Source: Olsenella sp. An188 (lineage in GTDB: Bacteria > Actinomycetota > Coriobacteriia > Coriobacteriales > Atopobiaceae). From it: DNA of 64,000 nucleotides. The notes beneath the pieces were generated by a model. That model was not told the DNA's origin, made no database searches, and worked only from the letters and a program-made list of their open reading frames with translations. Positions 17,747 through 29,663 of the stretch are shown one piece after another. The stretch is taken from NCBI RefSeq assembly GCF_002160255.1, contig NZ_NFKF01000002.1, forward strand, positions 124,001-188,000, read 5' to 3'. How positions within the stretch are numbered: position 1 is the stretch's first letter; every line of letters begins with the position of its first letter. A program made the translations under genes and the position numbers.

Positions 17747-18097
17747 ATGGCAGGCAGAGACGCGGAGAGCGACCTCATCCGGGGCAACATCGACGCCATC
17801 GTGCTGTGCACGCTCTCTGACGGAGACTCCTACGGCTACGAGATCCTGAAGGACGTGGCCAGCACGAGCCAAGGCGCGTACGAGATGAAGGAACCCTCGC
17901 TCTACACGAGCCTCAAGCGCCTGGAGGGCCAGGGGCTCGTGGAGAGCTACTGGGGCAGCGAGTCCCAGGGCGCGCGGCGCAAGTACTACCACATCACTGA
18001 CGGCGGGCGCACGGAGCTCGCCGAGGCAACGGCGCGCTGGGTGCGCGCGCGGACCATCATCGACCGACTCCTCAGACAGGGCGGAGGCAGCAAATGA
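17747..18097 (+). CDS. PadR-family transcriptional regulator
   Basis: A 116-residue winged-helix repressor. The N-terminus GNIDAIVLCTLSDGDSYGYEIL is the PadR signature, followed by the recognition region EPSLYTSLKRLEGQGLVESYW and the wing ARRKYYHITDGG. The short C-terminal helix is typical of the PadR-s1 subfamily. GGGGAGGTGACCC precedes the ATG. Its TGA overlaps the ATG of the next gene (ATGA), so the two are translationally coupled; such pairs usually sense membrane or envelope stress through the partner. Confidence 0.92.
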   Translation: MAGRDAESDLIRGNIDAIVLCTLSDGDSYGYEILKDVASTSQGAYEMKEPSLYTSLKRLEGQGLVESYWGSESQGARRKYYHITDGGRTELAEATARWVRARTIIDRLLRQGGGSK

Positions 18098-19215
18098 GCG
18101 GCAGGGGCGACATCAGGATGTACGTCGAGCACCTCTTCGAGGGGCGCACGCTCGACGCGGAGACCATCGAGCTCAAGGAGGAGATCTACGGCAACCTCGT
18201 GGCGCGCTTCGACGACTACGTGGCGCAGGGCATGTCCGAGGCCGAGGCGTTCTCGCGCACGTGCGAGGCCGTGACGAGCGTGGACGACGTCCTGGGCGGC
18301 GACGGCGAGAAGAACGCGGAGGCCGCGGGCGGCGAGAAGGACGGCGCAGGTGCGGACGCCGAGGCCACGCGCGTGGCTCCCGTGGCCGCCCCGGTGCCGC
18401 CGGGCGCCGAGGGGGCGTCCCAGCCGCAGGGCGGCAGGAGCCGCTGGTCGACCGGAAAGGTCGTTGGCGCGGTGGCGGCGGTGATCGTGGCCGCGGTGGC
18501 GATCGTCACGGTCGTCAACGTACTCAACTCCGCGGCGGCGAGCGTGGCGTACGACGAGGGAACCGTGGACGTCCAGGCCGTGGACGCCACGGGAGGCTCC
18601 GACGGGGACGTCACGTACGTGGACGGCGGGACGGACTCGGGCTCGGACACCAACGCGACCACGGGCTCGGGAACCGGTCAGGGCACCACCCTAGCGGGAC
18701 TGACCCTGAGCACCGACGGCATCGCGCAGGAGATCTCCGGCCACGACGCCTCCACCCTCGCCGCCGGGGCGACCACCTCCTGGCCCCTGGACGGGACCGC
18801 CGTCGCGAACCTCGCCGGAGGCCTTCCGCTAGCCGGCTACCTCATGTCCACCGGAACCGACTCCAACTCCCGGGACGGCAACGTGGTCATCGTGGAGTAC
18901 GAATGGGTGGAGGACGACCGGCTGGCCCGCACGGATGACGACGCTGTTGAGCAGGCGCTCGCCTACAACGCGGCCGCGCTGCTCTGCGCCGCGAGCTCCG
19001 CGGACGCCGTGCGCGTGGTGACCCACGAGACGGACGCCGAGGACGGCGAGCTCAGCGTGGACACCCTCACCTTCAGCCGGTCGGACCTCGAGGGGGTTCT
19101 CGGCACGAGCCTCACCGCGGACCGCCTGACCGACGGCACCTGGAACGACCTGCGCGCGCTGCTCTCCAGCGAGCGCTACTACGACCGGATCTGCGACCGC
19201 GCCGACCGCGACTAG
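18094..19215 (+). CDS. Membrane-anchored HAAS-like sensor protein coupled to PadR
   Basis: A 373-residue protein. Residues 1-70 resemble the HAAS/DUF1700 helical prefix domain found next to PadR regulators (YVEHLFEGRTLDAETIELKEEIYGNLVARF). A disordered linker of about 45 residues contains GEKN (71-74) and GEKD (80-83). One transmembrane helix lies at 122-144. A 220-residue Thr/Ser/Asp-rich extracytoplasmic domain ends the protein (KVVGAVAAVIVAAVAIVTVV then SGSDTNATTGSGTG). The exterior domain is not recognised. Operon position suggests it transmits an envelope signal to PadR. Confidence 0.75.
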   Translation: MSGRGDIRMYVEHLFEGRTLDAETIELKEEIYGNLVARFDDYVAQGMSEAEAFSRTCEAVTSVDDVLGGDGEKNAEAAGGEKDGAGADAEATRVAPVAAPVPPGAEGASQPQGGRSRWSTGKVVGAVAAVIVAAVAIVTVVNVLNSAAASVAYDEGTVDVQAVDATGGSDGDVTYVDGGTDSGSDTNATTGSGTGQGTTLAGLTLSTDGIAQEISGHDASTLAAGATTSWPLDGTAVANLAGGLPLAGYLMSTGTDSNSRDGNVVIVEYEWVEDDRLARTDDDAVEQALAYNAAALLCAASSADAVRVVTHETDAEDGELSVDTLTFSRSDLEGVLGTSLTADRLTDGTWNDLRALLSSERYYDRICDRADRD

Positions 19216-19231
19216 CGCATCCGCCCCTCCC

Positions 19232-19293
19232 GGTGCCGCACAGCCCTCCCGCACGACGTCGATTCTCGTCGTATTTGGGACTTGTGCGGCATC
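19232..19293 (+). terminator. Large hairpin after the PadR operon
   Basis: GGTGCCGCACA and TGTGCGGCATC are 11-base arms (one wobble) around an internal smaller stem (ACGACG/CGTCGT). It begins 17 bases after the stop codon. There is no long U tract, so it may be a processing or repeat structure. Confidence 0.5.
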
Positions 19294-19366
19294 GGGCGCT
19301 CCCTGGGGGCAACATCTGTCACAATCGGAGGCCGCAATGTCGCACGCACCAGGAAACGGAGGCCCC

Positions 19367-19795
19367 ATGAGCAACGAGGGCAAGAAGGTCAAGGTCCACT
19401 ACGTGGGCACGCTCGACGACGGAACCAAGTTCGACTCCTCCCGCGACCGCGGCGAGCCGCTGGAGTTCACCTGCATGGCCGGCCAGATGATCGCCGGCTT
19501 TGACGCCGCCGTGCGCGAGATGGAGGTCGGCCAGGTGGTGGACGTCCGCCTCGAGCCCGCCGAGGCCTACGGCGAGCGCGACGAGCGCCTCATCCAGACC
19601 GTGCCCGTCTCCGCCATGCCCGGCGCCGAGACCCTCTCCGCCGGTGACCGCGTGATGCTGGCCTCCCCCACCGGCCAGCCCTTCCCGGCCACCGTGGCCA
19701 AGGTCGAGAACGGCAACGTCACCTTTGACATGAACCACGAGATGGCCGGCAAGGCCCTCAACTTCAACATCGAGCTGCTCGAGGTCGCAGAGTAG
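19367..19795 (+). CDS. FKBP-type peptidyl-prolyl isomerase (SlyD-like)
   Basis: Folding helper that isomerises Xaa-Pro bonds. The 142-residue protein starts KVKVHYVGTLDDGTKFDSS, the FKBP strand, followed by PLEFTCMAGQMIAGFDAAV, in which the active-site aromatic is mostly conserved. It then has the insert-in-flap domain of SlyD (DVRLEPAEAYGERDERLIQTVP). The C-terminal His-rich metal-binding tail of E. coli SlyD is absent. The ATG at 19367 is chosen because of AACGGAGG upstream; an ATG at 19337 would add ten residues. Confidence 0.92.
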   Translation: MSNEGKKVKVHYVGTLDDGTKFDSSRDRGEPLEFTCMAGQMIAGFDAAVREMEVGQVVDVRLEPAEAYGERDERLIQTVPVSAMPGAETLSAGDRVMLASPTGQPFPATVAKVENGNVTFDMNHEMAGKALNFNIELLEVAE

Positions 19796-19857
19796 GAAGG
19801 CCCCGCAGCTCTTCCCGCGCGGCCCGCCCCTCCGGGGACGGGCCGCCTTCTTGTGCG

Positions 19858-22939
<3,082 letters not shown>

Positions 22940-22989
22940 TAACTGTCATGGCTGTCATGGCTGACGGTCAGATTGTCACACAACGAGAA

Positions 22990-23020
22990 GGGCCGCCGGG
23001 CGAGAAGTGCCCGACGGCCC
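22990..23020 (-). terminator. Terminator after the GH3 gene
   Basis: GGGCCGCCGGGC and GCCCGACGGCCC pair in 11 of 12 positions with the loop GAGAAGT, which carries the dispersed GCGAGAAG word. A near-identical element of about 43 bases is at 28271-28321, after metY. Confidence 0.75.
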
Positions 23021-23050
23021 AAAGCGCGACCGCTTAGCCCGTCACCGTTG

Positions 23051-26011
23051 TCATGACTGACTCCAGGAGGTCTTGCGGACAAGGGCGACGACGCCCGCAA
23101 CGGCCCCGACGAGCACGACGGCGTCGAGCACGTAAAGCGCCATCTGCCAGATGGGCGTCACGCTCACGACCTGCGCCGTGGAGGAGATGCCGTTCATGGC
23201 AAAGCTGCGGGAGACGGAGTAGAGGATGTGGCGCGCGGCGTCGCGCAGCTGGCCCATGACCGTGGGGTTGGACTCGTAGCCCTCGATCTGCCAGTTGTCG
23301 GTGCCGGAGTTGAGCCACAGGTCCGTGCCGCCCTCAAGGCCGGCGCGAATGGCGAGCAGCGGGAACGCCTCGGGATAGGAGGCCTGGTCGGTGATTGTCG
23401 TGCCGTCAAAGCCCCACTCGCCGCGAAGGACGTTGGTGGTCATCCCCTTGTGGTCGCCGGACCACGTGAGGCCAATGCGGTTCATGGAGAGCATGACGCC
23501 GAGCGAGCCGCTCTCCTCGTCAGCGATGCTCGGCTCAAACGCGGCGAGGTAGATCTCGCGGATGGCCTGCTCGTTCGAGAAGGTGGCGATGGTGGTGCGG
23601 TTGGTCTCCTGGTCGTTGAGGGCGAAGTGCTTCACGAAGGTGATGACGCCCTTGGAGCGCGCGCCGGCCACGGTGGCGGTGCCAAACTCGCCGGAGAGGA
23701 AGCCGTCCTCGGAGTAGTACTCGAAGTTGCGGCCGGAGAAGGCCGTGCGGTGGATGTTCATCGCGGGGGCGTACCAGCCGGCAAAGTTGAGGTCGCCCTG
23801 CGCGAGGCAGTCCTCGCCGATCATCTCGCCCATGAGGCGGGCGAGCTCGACGTTCCAGGTGGAGGCGATAACCACCTCGGAGCACCAGGCGTACGTGCTC
23901 TCGGGGCGGTTGACGCCCGTGGTGCCGGCGTTGCCCACGAAGGCGGGGCCGTCGACGCACACGGTAGCCGGCGCGCCCACGGAGTTGACCGTCTGCGTCT
24001 GATAGCCGCCCACGCGCACGAGGTTATACATCTCCTCGGCCGTGAGCTGGTCGAGCAGGTCGTCCCAGGACGGGTCGTCGGCGGGGACGTCGATCATCAT
24101 GGCGAGCGTGAGGCCGTTCTCGGCGCCCGTCACGGGCATCTCGGCCTCGGGGTCGTCGGCACCCTCCTTGACCGCGAGCCCGGCCACGATCTCGTCGGTC
24201 GCCTCGAGCGCGTAGGTGGTGGGGTAGGTGCCCTCCCAGTCGCTGCGGGAGAGGTAGGTGAAGCCCTCGTCGTAGGTGCGCATGTCGGCATCTGCGAACT
24301 GGTTCTCGATGGCCTCGCCCGTGTGCTGGGAGGTGGCGTAGACGTCCGTCTCGGCAAGCGGGACCGTGGCGACCTTCTCGGCGTCGCCCTCGGCGTCCAT
24401 GCCGTCGGCCGTGGTGGCACCCTTGGCGGCGAGGATGTTGTTGAGGGCGTCGTGCGCGTCGGAGCCGATGGCAAGGAGGTAGTCGCCGCCCTCGAGGACG
24501 TAGGTCCCGGCGCCGTCGGCATCATAGCTCGCGAGGTCCTTCTCGCTCACCTCCACGCTCAGGGTCTGGGTCTCGCCGGGCTCCAGCAGCTTGGTCTTGG
24601 CAAAGCCCACGAGCTGGACCGCGCTCTTCTCGACGCCGTTCTCGCGGTCGTAGTCCGTGTAGGGGCTCTGGGCGTAGACCTGCACCACGTCCTTGCCGGC
24701 AACCTCGCCGGTGTTGGTCACGTCAACCGTGAGGGTCACGGTGCCGTCGCCGCTGGAGCTGCCGGTGAGGGCCTGCTCAAAGGTGGTGTAGGACAGTCCG
24801 TAGCCAAACGGGAACTGGACCTCGTCGGCATAGGACCACGAGCCCGCGCCGTCAGAGGCGCCCGCGGCCGAGCTGGCGTTGCCCTGGCCCAGCACCACGT
24901 CCTCGTAGCGCGTCTCGTAGTAGCGGTACCCCACGTAGATGCCCTCCTGGTACACCACAAAGGGGCTGTTCTCGGCGCCGGAGATGAGGTTGTTGCCAAA
25001 GTTCTGGACGGCGGGCGCGGAGAGCGAGTTGGTGGCGTAGGTGTCCGTGGTGCGGCCGGAGGGGTTGATGGCGCCGGTGAGGATGCTGCCCACGGCGAGA
25101 AGGCCGTCCTGCCCCGGGTTGCCGATCCACAGGCACGCGTCGACGCCGTACTCCTCCTCGTCGAGGAAGGAGAGCTCCATGGCGTTGCCGGAGTTGATGA
25201 GCACGATCACCTTGTCAAAGCGCTCGGACACGTAACGGAGCAGCTCCTCCTCGGTGGCGGTGAGCTCAAGGTAGTGGCGGCCCACGTCATCCGGGGAGTC
25301 GAGCGGATCGGAGTGGAAGGCCCCCATGAAGCCCTCGATGTCCATCGGCTCGAGGTAGGACTCGTCGTAGACGGTGGGCAGATCGGAGCTCTCGGAGCCG
25401 GAGCGCGCAAACGTCACGATGGCGGCGTCACCGTACTCGTCAAAGCTCGAGGTCTCGGCAGACGAGAAGAGCTCGGGGGATGCCTCGTGGATCACGTAGC
25501 GGCCCGTGCCCGCCATGTCGGCGACGTCCATGCGGATGTCCGCCGCGGCGCCCTCGGTGTAGAACTCCCACATCGTGGGGTTGACGGAGTAGCCGGCCTG
25601 CTCGAGGGCGTCCTTGAGCGTCGGCGCCGTGGATGCGTCAACGGCGCCGGAGCCGCCACCGCCATAGAGGATGTCGGCCGAGCTCACGCCGAAGAGCGAG
25701 ACGCTGCCGCCGGCAAGCGGTAGGGCACCGTCGTTCTTGAGCAGGACGGAGCCCTCGCCCTGCACCTGCTGGGCGGCGGCGGAGTCGGCGGCGAGGCGCT
25801 CCTGCTCGCTTGCGTAGGACGCCTTGTAGTACTCGGTGTCCTCGGCGCCGTCGCCGGTCTCGCGGACCTCGTAGCTCTTGGTGCCGAGGAACGTGTTGAT
25901 GACCGGGGCGTACTTGTTGGCAAAGCAGGTGCCAACGCCGAGCGCGCACACCACCACGGCGATAAGGACCAGAAGCGGTATCGCCTTCTTCTTGGACAGG
26001 GTCTTCTTCAT
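23051..26011 (-). CDS. Circularly permuted GH3 glycosidase, anchored at both ends
   Basis: A 986-residue beta-glucosidase-like enzyme with the GH3 domains in swapped order. After an N-terminal membrane helix (about 11-31) comes the GH3 C-terminal domain (EGSVLLKNDGALPLAGG, about 85-340) and a fibronectin-III-like part (VTNTGEVAGKDVVQVY). The catalytic (alpha/beta)8 domain follows at the C-terminus. KHFALNDQETNR at 794 carries the Lys-His pair, and the likely nucleophile Asp875 lies in GFDGTTITDQ. A second transmembrane helix ends the protein (ALYVLDAVVLVGAVAGVVAL, then a basic tail). The enzyme body is expected outside the cell. Confidence 0.85.
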   Translation of the reverse strand: MKKTLSKKKAIPLLVLIAVVVCALGVGTCFANKYAPVINTFLGTKSYEVRETGDGAEDTEYYKASYASEQERLAADSAAAQQVQGEGSVLLKNDGALPLAGGSVSLFGVSSADILYGGGGSGAVDASTAPTLKDALEQAGYSVNPTMWEFYTEGAAADIRMDVADMAGTGRYVIHEASPELFSSAETSSFDEYGDAAIVTFARSGSESSDLPTVYDESYLEPMDIEGFMGAFHSDPLDSPDDVGRHYLELTATEEELLRYVSERFDKVIVLINSGNAMELSFLDEEEYGVDACLWIGNPGQDGLLAVGSILTGAINPSGRTTDTYATNSLSAPAVQNFGNNLISGAENSPFVVYQEGIYVGYRYYETRYEDVVLGQGNASSAAGASDGAGSWSYADEVQFPFGYGLSYTTFEQALTGSSSGDGTVTLTVDVTNTGEVAGKDVVQVYAQSPYTDYDRENGVEKSAVQLVGFAKTKLLEPGETQTLSVEVSEKDLASYDADGAGTYVLEGGDYLLAIGSDAHDALNNILAAKGATTADGMDAEGDAEKVATVPLAETDVYATSQHTGEAIENQFADADMRTYDEGFTYLSRSDWEGTYPTTYALEATDEIVAGLAVKEGADDPEAEMPVTGAENGLTLAMMIDVPADDPSWDDLLDQLTAEEMYNLVRVGGYQTQTVNSVGAPATVCVDGPAFVGNAGTTGVNRPESTYAWCSEVVIASTWNVELARLMGEMIGEDCLAQGDLNFAGWYAPAMNIHRTAFSGRNFEYYSEDGFLSGEFGTATVAGARSKGVITFVKHFALNDQETNRTTIATFSNEQAIREIYLAAFEPSIADEESGSLGVMLSMNRIGLTWSGDHKGMTTNVLRGEWGFDGTTITDQASYPEAFPLLAIRAGLEGGTDLWLNSGTDNWQIEGYESNPTVMGQLRDAARHILYSVSRSFAMNGISSTAQVVSVTPIWQMALYVLDAVVLVGAVAGVVALVRKTSWSQS

Positions 26012-26106
26012 CCCTTCCCTCCTCTTCCTCGGGCGACGGCACGCCGCCGCCCCTTAACGATTCCTGAGGCGAGTATGGGATGAGAGGCGGGCGCCAAACG
26101 AGGGTT

Positions 26107-26138
26107 GGCACCGTTTGAGGCAATTTGGGCAAGATTTG
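26107..26138 (-). promoter_or_regulatory. Three tandem GGCA-TTTG repeats, putative LytTR binding site
   Basis: GGCACCGTTTG, AGGCAATTTG and GGCAAGATTTG follow one another with a period of 10-11 bases. LytTR-domain regulators bind pairs of roughly 9-base direct repeats spaced 21-22 bases centre to centre, which matches the first and third copies. The site lies about 96-127 bases upstream of the GH3 start codon and just below the kinase gene of a LytTR two-component pair. Confidence 0.5.
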
Positions 26139-26175
26139 TTGGTGAAGCGGATGACACCGGCGTCACCAACCAGCG

Positions 26176-27522
26176 TCACCATGCTTGCGCGGGGATGCTG
26201 ATCTGCACCGTGAAGACGCCGCCGTCCGTGCTCACGTCGAGGACGCCGTCGTACTTCTCGGCAATGAGCCTGATGCTCTTGAGGCCAAAGCCGTGGCGCG
26301 AGGCGTCCGCCTTGGACGTGAGGGGCAGGCCGCCGCGCATGCGCAGCTCGCCCTCAAAGGGGTTGTCGCACGTGATGAGCACGAGCCCCGCGCGCCCCTG
26401 AACCTGCAGCGTGATGGCGCGGCGGGCCGAGTCGGAGAGCCGCTGGACCGCCTCGATGGCGTTGTCGATGGTGTTGCCGAGCAGCACGTAGAGGTCGGGC
26501 ATGGAGATGAAGCCCAGGTCAACGCTGCCAACGACGCAGGAAAACGATATGCCGCGGTTCTCGCAGAGCAGCGCCTTCTCGGAGAGAAGCGTGTTCAGCG
26601 CCTCGTTCTCGGAGTAGACGAGCGACTCGTAGCGGCGTATGTACTCGGACGTCTCGTTGACAAACCCCTCGCGCTGCTCCGCGGGCAGCTGCTCGAGCGC
26701 GCGCAGGGCGTGCTTGAGGTCGTGCACCGAGCGGTTCACGTTCTCGATCAGCTCGTGGGAGAGGTCCCAGTGGCGCGCCCCCTCGCGTAGCATCTGCTCG
26801 GTCGCCGCGCGCTCGCGGCCCATGAGCGCCGCCTGGAAGTTCGCGTACTGCAGGCCCAGCACCATGAGGCAGAGAAGCACCGTCATCCAGATCACCGTGG
26901 GCCTGCTGCCCGCGAAGTTGGTGAAGAGGTGCTGGAAGCCAAACGCGCAGCCCAGGAAGATGACGAGAAGGCCCGTCATCATGACGACGTCGCGCGGGGA
27001 CCCCTCCAGGATCTTCTCGCCCGCAAGGCTCAGGCGGCGCGAGAAGAACCAGTAGAGCAGGCCATACCATGCCGCGCAGACAAGCGCGCTCAGGGCAACG
27101 TAGGCCACAAGGCGCTCCGCGAGCTGCGGCAGGAGCCAGCGCGCGAGCATCTCGTGGACCACGGCGTAGACGACGTGCTGGGCGGCGTAGCTGATGATGC
27201 CCACGTAGAGCGTGTCGGCGTAGGAGACCGCAAAGCACCAGCGGAAGTACGCCATCATGAGCAGCGTGAGCACCACGTACCAGAGGGCGACGACGACGGG
27301 GAAGACGGGCACGAGAGGGGCCATCGCCCGCAGCCAGACAAAATAGCCCTGGGAGAGGACGGAGAAGAGCGCGAGCCCCAGCGCCAGGCGGGCCCCCACG
27401 CGCCCGCGCCTGCTGGCAAAGGACGTGAGGAAGAGCGCCTCCGCGGCATAGAGCTCCCAGACAAAGCGCAGCTCCTCGAACGTGGCGGCGGGCGCGGCGA
27501 GCGCGACGGCGGCCTCCCCCAT
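26176..27522 (-). CDS. GHKL sensor histidine kinase (AgrC/LytS-like)
   Basis: Partner of the LytTR regulator, 448 residues. About six transmembrane helices occupy residues 15-240. Then come a dimerisation segment with the phospho-accepting His271 in DLKHALRAL, the N-box LLGNTIDNAIEA and a glycine box HGFGLKSI. The fold places it in the HPK10/AgrC-like GHKL group that senses peptides or membrane signals. The start codon overlaps the regulator stop by one base (TGATG), so the pair is translationally coupled, regulator first. Confidence 0.92.
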   Translation of the reverse strand: MGEAAVALAAPAATFEELRFVWELYAAEALFLTSFASRRGRVGARLALGLALFSVLSQGYFVWLRAMAPLVPVFPVVVALWYVVLTLLMMAYFRWCFAVSYADTLYVGIISYAAQHVVYAVVHEMLARWLLPQLAERLVAYVALSALVCAAWYGLLYWFFSRRLSLAGEKILEGSPRDVVMMTGLLVIFLGCAFGFQHLFTNFAGSRPTVIWMTVLLCLMVLGLQYANFQAALMGRERAATEQMLREGARHWDLSHELIENVNRSVHDLKHALRALEQLPAEQREGFVNETSEYIRRYESLVYSENEALNTLLSEKALLCENRGISFSCVVGSVDLGFISMPDLYVLLGNTIDNAIEAVQRLSDSARRAITLQVQGRAGLVLITCDNPFEGELRMRGGLPLTSKADASRHGFGLKSIRLIAEKYDGVLDVSTDGGVFTVQISIPAQAW

Positions 27523-28223
27523 CAGATGCCCCCGACAAAGCGCGAGAACGCGGCGAGAAACTCCGCGCGCCTGCCGCGGCTGATCTTGAGCCGCTCCCCG
27601 CCCACGATGACGTCCTCCCCGTCGATGCCCTTGACGTGGCGCAGGTTGACGAGGTAGCCGCTGTTGCAGCGCGCAAACTGCAGCGGCGCGAGGTTCTTCT
27701 CGGCGGAGGACATCGAGCCGCGCTCGCGGTACGTCTCGCCCGCGGTGTGATAGATGAGGTAGTGGCGCGAGGACTCCACGTAGAGCAGCTCCCAGACCGA
27801 GAGGCTCACCACGCCCTCCTTGGTCTTGATGACGACGCTTCGCTCCGTGTTGCGGCCCACGTAGCGCAGGGCCTTCTGCATCTTGAGGAAGAACTCGCCG
27901 TAGGAGATGGGCTTGATCACGTAGTCGACGGCCTCGACCTCGTAGCCCGCGAGCGCGTACTGCGGGTAGTTGGTCACGAACATGATGACCACGTCGGGGT
28001 CGGTCTCGCGCAGGAGGCGCGCCGCCTCGACGCCGTTCATGCCGGGCATGTCTATGTCCAGGATGACGAGCGAGAAGCGGCTCGTGTCGCCCTTGAAGAA
28101 GCTGCCGGGGTGCGAGAAGCGCTCGACCTGCAGGGCAACGCCGCGCTCCCGGGAGAACTCCTCGATGTAGGAGGCGAGCGACGCAGCGTCCGCCTCCGTG
28201 TCATCCACCACCGCGACGAGCAT
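27522..28223 (-). CDS. LytTR-family response regulator
   Basis: A 233-residue regulator: receiver domain with the phospho-acceptor Asp56 in LVILDIDMPGMNG and Lys in VIKPISYGEFF, then a LytTR DNA-binding domain (VVSLSVWELLYVESSRHYLIYHT...ARCNSGYLVNLRHV). The start ATG at 28223 follows GGGGGGTGGG. Because it precedes the kinase and the glycosidase genes on the same strand, it probably controls the GH3 gene through the tandem repeats at 26107-26138 (inference). Confidence 0.93.
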   Translation of the reverse strand: MLVAVVDDTEADAASLASYIEEFSRERGVALQVERFSHPGSFFKGDTSRFSLVILDIDMPGMNGVEAARLLRETDPDVVIMFVTNYPQYALAGYEVEAVDYVIKPISYGEFFLKMQKALRYVGRNTERSVVIKTKEGVVSLSVWELLYVESSRHYLIYHTAGETYRERGSMSSAEKNLAPLQFARCNSGYLVNLRHVKGIDGEDVIVGGERLKISRGRRAEFLAAFSRFVGGI

Positions 28224-28257
28224 GCGCCCACCCCCCTCGTGTCGCTGGCGTCTTTCT

Positions 28258-28350
28258 CTGGCGTCAGAGCTGATTGTCACACATCAAGAAGGGCCGCCGG
28301 GCGAGAAGTGCCCAGCGGCCCCATGTGTGGCAATCAGCCCCGACGCCAGC
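28258..28350 (-). terminator. Compound hairpin after metY
   Basis: The inner stem GGGCCGCCGGGC / GCCCAGCGGCCC (28291-28321) has the loop GAGAAGT. An outer stem pairs TGATTG...ACACAT (28271-28284) with ATGTGT...CAATCA (28323-28336). A further pair is TGGCGTC/GACGCCA. It lies 18 bases past the metY stop on the minus strand and shares about 43 bases with the element at 22971-23013. Confidence 0.7.
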
Positions 28351-28367
28351 GTCAAGTGTCGCCGCTG

Positions 28368-29663
28368 CTAGATCGCGGCGAGCGCCTGCTCGATGTCGGC
28401 GATGAGGTCCTCGGTGCCCTCCAGACCGCACGAGAAGCGCACCATGGCCGGGGAGATGCCGGCCGCGGCCAGCTCCTCGTCGGTCATCTGGCGGTGCGTG
28501 GAGGACGCCGGGTGCAGGCAGCAGGTGCGGGCGTCGGCCACGTGCGTCTCGATCGCGGCCAGACGCAGGGCCGCCATGAACTTCTCGGCAGCCGCGCGTC
28601 CGCCGGCAAGCTCAAAGGACACGACGCCCGAGCCGCCCTCGGGCAGGTACTTCTGCGCCAGCTCGTAGTACGGGTCGCCCTCGAGGTGCGGGAAGCGCAC
28701 CGAGACGACCTTGTCGCTCTTCTCGAGGAACTCCGCCACCGCCAGGCCGTTCTTGAAGTGCTGCGGCATACGCACGTGCAGGCTCTCGAGTCCGAGGTTG
28801 AGATAGAAGGCGTTCTGCGGGCTCTGGATGGAGCCGAGGTCGCGCATGAGCTGCGAGGTGGCCTTGGTGATGAAGGCGCCCGCCTGACCGAACTTCTCGG
28901 CGTAGACGATGCCGTGGTAGGACTCGTCGGGGGTGGTGAGGCCGGGAAACTTCTCGGCGTGGGCCATCCAGTCGAAGTTGCCCGAGTCCACGATGGCGCC
29001 GCCGACGCCCGCGCCGTGGCCGTCCATGTACTTGGTGGTGGAGTGCGTCACGATGTCCGCGCCCCACTCGAAGGGGCGGCAGAAGACCGGCGTGGCGAAG
29101 GTGTTGTCCACGATGAGCGGCACGCCGTGGGCGTGGGCCGCCTGCGCAAAGCGCTCGATGTCGAGCACGTCGAGCGCGGGGTTGGCGATGGTCTCGCCGA
29201 AGACGGCGCGCGTGTTGGGGCGGAAGGCCGCCTCGAGCTCCTCGGCCGTCGCCGTGGGCGAGACGAACGTGGACTCGACGCCCATCTTGGCCATGGTGTG
29301 CGCGATGAGGTTGTAGGTGCCGCCGTAGATGGCCGAGCTCGCCACGATGTGGCTGCCCGCCTCGCAGATGTTGAACAGCGCGAAGAAGTTGGCAGCCTGG
29401 CCGGAGCTCGTGAGCATGCCGGCCGCGCCGCCCTCGAGCGCGCAGATCTTGGCCGCCACCGCGTCGTTGGTGGGGTTCTGCAGGCGCGTGTAGAAGTAGC
29501 CCGAGGCCTCGAGGTCGAAGAGCTGGCCCATGTGCTCGGACGTGTCGTACTTGAAGGTGGTGGACTGGACGATGGGAATCTGGCGCGGCTCGCCGTCGCC
29601 GGGCGTGTAGCCGGCCTGGACGCAGCGGGTGTCGATGGTCTGCTCGAGGTCCTTCTCGCTCAT
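28368..29663 (-). CDS. metY: O-acetylhomoserine (thiol)-lyase
   Basis: PLP enzyme that makes homocysteine from O-acetylhomoserine and sulfide. The 431-residue protein begins DLEQTIDTRCVQAGYTPGDGEPR. It has SSAIYGGTYNLI, VDNTFATPVFCRP and the PLP lysine Lys211 in ITHSTTKYMDGHG. The C-terminal TTHRQMTDEELAAAGISPAMVRFSCGLE-type segment identifies MetY rather than cystathionine gamma-synthase. The ATG at 29663 is preceded by AAAGGA; an in-frame ATG 69 codons upstream is unlikely. Together with metH/metF near 55 kb and cysK/cysE near 62 kb it gives a direct sulfhydrylation route to methionine. Confidence 0.95.
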   Translation of the reverse strand: MSEKDLEQTIDTRCVQAGYTPGDGEPRQIPIVQSTTFKYDTSEHMGQLFDLEASGYFYTRLQNPTNDAVAAKICALEGGAAGMLTSSGQAANFFALFNICEAGSHIVASSAIYGGTYNLIAHTMAKMGVESTFVSPTATAEELEAAFRPNTRAVFGETIANPALDVLDIERFAQAAHAHGVPLIVDNTFATPVFCRPFEWGADIVTHSTTKYMDGHGAGVGGAIVDSGNFDWMAHAEKFPGLTTPDESYHGIVYAEKFGQAGAFITKATSQLMRDLGSIQSPQNAFYLNLGLESLHVRMPQHFKNGLAVAEFLEKSDKVVSVRFPHLEGDPYYELAQKYLPEGGSGVVSFELAGGRAAAEKFMAALRLAAIETHVADARTCCLHPASSTHRQMTDEELAAAGISPAMVRFSCGLEGTEDLIADIEQALAAI

